23,748 bases of DNA, taken from DATCMU01 sp036563245 (GTDB taxonomy: Bacteria > Pseudomonadota > Alphaproteobacteria > Rhizobiales > Devosiaceae). A program made the translations under genes and the position numbers. A model generated the notes under the pieces. That model saw only the letters and a program-made list of their open reading frames with translations. It searched no databases and was not told the DNA's origin. Shown here one piece after another: positions 21,657 through 23,748 of this stretch (positions within the stretch are counted from its first letter, which is position 1; every line of letters begins with the position of its first letter). Location: the NCBI GenBank assembly GCA_036563245.1, contig DATCMU010000011.1:1-23748 (forward strand), in the 5' to 3' direction.

Positions 21657-22478
21657 ATGACCAACAAGACGGAAAACGCGATACTGGTCCTGCCCGGCCT
21701 GCTGCTCCTGGCACTCGGATTCATCGTGCCGATCGGCCGGATGCTGGTGCTTTCGGTCGACGGCGAGACCGGACCGACGCTGGCGCATTTCGCGCGCTTT
21801 TTGTCCGATCCCTTCTATATCAACGTGTTGTGGCGCTCGGTCCGGCTGTCGCTGGTGATCACCGCGATCACCGCGCTGGTGGGATTCCCGCTCGCCTACA
21901 TCATGGCGCATGTCGGCCCGCGCACACGTTTGTGGCTCATCGTCATGGTAATCCTGCCGCTCATGACCAGCGTGGTCATCCGCACCTTCGGGTGGATGGT
22001 GCTGCTCACACGCAGCGGGCTGGTGCCCGACATGTTGCGGGCGACGGGTCTGGTCAGATCCAATTTCACGCTCATGCATACCGAGACGGCCATCGTCATC
22101 GGCATGGTGCAGGTCCTGCTGCCCTTCATGACGCTGTCGATCCTTGGCGTCATCACGCGCATCGACCGGCGACTGGAGGAAGCGGCGCGGACCATGGGAT
22201 GCACGTTCCTGCAGACCCTGCGCACCGTGGTTCTGCCGCTCGCCCTGCCTGGCGTCGTCGCCGGGTCGCTCCTGGTCTTCACTCTTTCGGCCAGTTCGTT
22301 CGTCACGCCCAACCTGCTCGGGGGCTCGCGCATCCAGGTCCTGGCCGGCTCGATCTATCGTTCCGTCACCCAGACGCTGGACTGGCCATTCGCAGCGGCG
22401 CAGGCGGTGATCCTGTTCGTGGGCGTACTGGCGCTGCTGGTGCCCTATGCAAGGCTCATGGAGCGCTCCGATGGTTAG
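21657..22478 (+). CDS. ABC transporter permease (PotB-like)
   Basis: A 273-residue inner-membrane permease with about six membrane segments, beginning with ILVLPGLLLLALGFIVPIGRML as in PotB-type subunits. The EAA coupling loop is EEAARTMGCTFLQTLRTVVLPLALPG (about 178-203), the site that contacts the ATPase. SASSFVTPNLLGG (about 218-230) is a block typical of this permease family. GGGAAAG precedes the ATG. The 139-bp gap to the binding-protein gene contains the hairpin; the following permease gene overlaps by 8 bp. Confidence 0.92.
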   Translation: MTNKTENAILVLPGLLLLALGFIVPIGRMLVLSVDGETGPTLAHFARFLSDPFYINVLWRSVRLSLVITAITALVGFPLAYIMAHVGPRTRLWLIVMVILPLMTSVVIRTFGWMVLLTRSGLVPDMLRATGLVRSNFTLMHTETAIVIGMVQVLLPFMTLSILGVITRIDRRLEEAARTMGCTFLQTLRTVVLPLALPGVVAGSLLVFTLSASSFVTPNLLGGSRIQVLAGSIYRSVTQTLDWPFAAAQAVILFVGVLALLVPYARLMERSDG

Positions 22479-23274
22479 GTCCATCTCCACTCCGCTTCGC
22501 ATCGCGGCCGTCGTCTTCGTGGTGCTCACCGCGATCTTTCTGCTGGCGCCGCTGGTGGTGGTGGTGGGCGTGTCGGTGTCCGAAAGCCAGTTCATCGGAT
22601 TTCCGCCCACCGGCTTCTCGTTGCGCTGGTACCAGGCGGTGCTGTCCTCGGATGCCTATCTTGCCTCCGGCTGGATCAGTATCCGCATCGCCGTGCTCGT
22701 GACCCTCACATCCACGCTGATCGGGGGAGCGGCGGCCATTGGGCTGCACCGGCGGCAATTGCCCGGATCGCAGATGATCGCGACGTTCTTCCTTTCCCCG
22801 CTCGTTCTGCCCACGATCATCTATGCCATCGGCATGCTGATGCTGTGGAGCGCCCTGTTCGGGCCCGTTTCGCTCCTCACCCTGTGGATCGGGCACACGG
22901 TCGTCACCATCCCCTATGTGGTGCGCACCACGCTGGCGGTGCTCTCGGAATCCGACCCATTTCTGGAAGAGGCCGCGCAGACCATGGGCGCGGGCCGCCT
23001 GCAGCGCCTGTGGCTTGTCGTCATTCCCCAATGCATTCCCGGGCTGATCGCGGGCGGGTTCTTTGCCTTCAACATCTCTTTCGATGAAGCGGTCCTGTCG
23101 CTCTTTCTCAGACGCCCGGGCCTGACCACCCTGCCCGTCCAGATCTACGGCCAGCTCGAATTCAGTCCCGACCCCACTGTCGCGGCGGTGTCGAGCATCA
23201 TGATCGCACTGACCATCGTGCTGATCGTAATAATCGACCGCCTGCTCGGCGTGCAGCGCTTTGCGAGTTCGTGA
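22471..23274 (+). CDS. ABC transporter permease (PotC-like)
   Basis: A 267-residue inner-membrane permease, the second channel subunit. About six membrane segments are visible, starting with LRIAAVVFVVLTAIFLLAPLVVVV. The family segment FIGFPPTGFSLRWYQAVL follows, and the EAA loop is EEAAQTMGAGRLQRLWLVVIPQCIPG with NISFDEAVLSLFL after it. ATG 22471 overlaps the previous stop by 8 bp and has GGAG upstream; an ATG eight codons earlier lies deeper in the preceding gene and is less likely. It is followed after 3 bp by the ATPase gene. Confidence 0.92.
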   Translation: MVRSISTPLRIAAVVFVVLTAIFLLAPLVVVVGVSVSESQFIGFPPTGFSLRWYQAVLSSDAYLASGWISIRIAVLVTLTSTLIGGAAAIGLHRRQLPGSQMIATFFLSPLVLPTIIYAIGMLMLWSALFGPVSLLTLWIGHTVVTIPYVVRTTLAVLSESDPFLEEAAQTMGAGRLQRLWLVVIPQCIPGLIAGGFFAFNISFDEAVLSLFLRRPGLTTLPVQIYGQLEFSPDPTVAAVSSIMIALTIVLIVIIDRLLGVQRFASS

Positions 23275-23277
23275 ACC

Positions 23278-23748
23278 ATGTCAGACGTCCACATCAAAAA
23301 GGTCCACAAGGCATTCGGCACCGTCGAGGTGCTGCACGGCATCTCGCTCGACATCCGTTCGGGCGAATTCGTCAGCCTGCTTGGCGCTTCGGGCTGCGGC
23401 AAGACCACGCTTTTGCGGATCGTGGCCGGACTTGAATCGGTAACCTCGGGCAGCATCGAGATCGACGGGCGGGACGTCACCAGCCTGCCGCCCGAGCAGC
23501 GCGACATCGCCATGATGTTCCAGTCCTATGCCCTGCTGCCCCATCTCAGCGTCGCCGAAAACGTGCGCTTTCCCCTGCGCATGAGGCGAATCGGCACCCT
23601 GGACGAGCAGCGCGAAAAGGTGCGTGAGGCGCTCGAGACGGTGCAGTTGGGGCATCTGGCCGACCGCCGCCCGCGCCAGCTTTCCGGTGGGCAACAGCAG
23701 CGCGTCGCCTTTGCGCGTGCCATCGTCTCGCGCCCAAAGGTTCTGCTT
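23278..23748 (+). CDS. ABC transporter ATPase (PotA-like), 3' part outside window
   Basis: The first 157 codons of the importer's ATPase, cut by the window end. Walker A is GASGCGKTT, the Q-loop is MMFQSYALLPHLSV, and the signature is LSGGQQQRVAFARA; Walker B begins just at the edge. The sequence opens with VHIKKVHKAFGTVEVLHGISLDI as in PotA/UgpC-type proteins, which normally continue into a C-terminal TOBE regulatory domain that cannot be seen here. The ATG is 3 bp after the permease stop, so translation is probably coupled. Confidence 0.93.
   Translation, partial: MSDVHIKKVHKAFGTVEVLHGISLDIRSGEFVSLLGASGCGKTTLLRIVAGLESVTSGSIEIDGRDVTSLPPEQRDIAMMFQSYALLPHLSVAENVRFPLRMRRIGTLDEQREKVREALETVQLGHLADRRPRQLSGGQQQRVAFARAIVSRPKVLL

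Noticed and set aside
20249..21724. 491-codon minus-strand frame opposite the polyamine-type binding protein
   Set aside because: The plus strand encodes a full binding protein with signal peptide and family motifs; the minus frame has no motif or ribosome site.
21468..22610. 380-codon minus-strand frame opposite the PotB-like permease
   Set aside because: His/Asp/Gln-rich antisense of membrane codons; the sense strand has an EAA loop and six membrane segments.

Overview
The window is high-GC alphaproteobacterial chromosome, most likely from the Hyphomicrobiales (Rhizobium/Devosia-like). The grounds are a FixL/FxkR/FixK-type regulatory set, dispersed GC-rich palindromic intergenic repeats of a kind I associate with that order, and a large content of ABC uptake operons with GntR-FCD regulators. 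No rRNA, tRNA, CRISPR array, insertion sequence or phage gene was seen. The assignment rests on gene content only.

Left part (1-4357). A truncated polyprenyl-phosphate sugar-1-phosphate transferase gene leaves the window on the minus strand. It is followed by an oxygen-sensing cassette: a hybrid FixL-like heme-PAS histidine kinase with a C-terminal receiver (609-2171), a convergent OmpR/PhoB-class response regulator resembling FxkR (2200-2955), and a divergent FixK-type Crp/Fnr regulator (3148-3828) with a small unknown protein behind it. The fixK promoter carries three GTTACA-like direct repeats exactly 10 bp apart, matching the K-box described for FxkR, and a TTGA-N6-TCAA FixK box just downstream of a plausible -10. 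This suggests a complete circuit: heme sensor, OmpR-type regulator, FixK, and FixK feedback on itself.

Middle part (4479-7859). An AraC-family regulator is divergent from a small six-helix membrane protein, with clustered TGAAAC motifs and a perfect inverted repeat between them. An intergenic region with two repeat-like elements leads to an MFS transporter.

Peptide-type uptake operon (15913 to 7941, minus strand). The order is an M20 metallohydrolase, a GntR-FCD regulator, two permeases, two ATPases, an alpha/beta hydrolase and a Tat-exported solute-binding protein. Six successive junctions overlap (five by 4 bp, one by 20 bp), so translation is probably coupled. Two copies of a 19-bp direct repeat sit immediately upstream of the first start codon and are the likely operator. 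The layout fits import of a peptide- or amide-like compound followed by hydrolysis.

Right part (16048-23748). A secreted single-FAS1-domain protein has a strong terminator and a possible ECF-type promoter. Next come two copies of a palindromic repeat, one with a 25-bp insert. Then a divergent catabolic locus follows. On the minus strand are a GntR-FCD regulator, a mandelate-racemase-type enolase and a short-chain dehydrogenase. On the plus strand are a DUF3830 protein and a spermidine/putrescine-type ABC importer, with its ATPase cut by the window end. A perfect 14-bp palindrome in the shared intergenic region is the likely operator. The genes together suggest uptake and dehydration/oxidation of a hydroxy-acid or acid-sugar substrate, whose identity cannot be read from the sequence.
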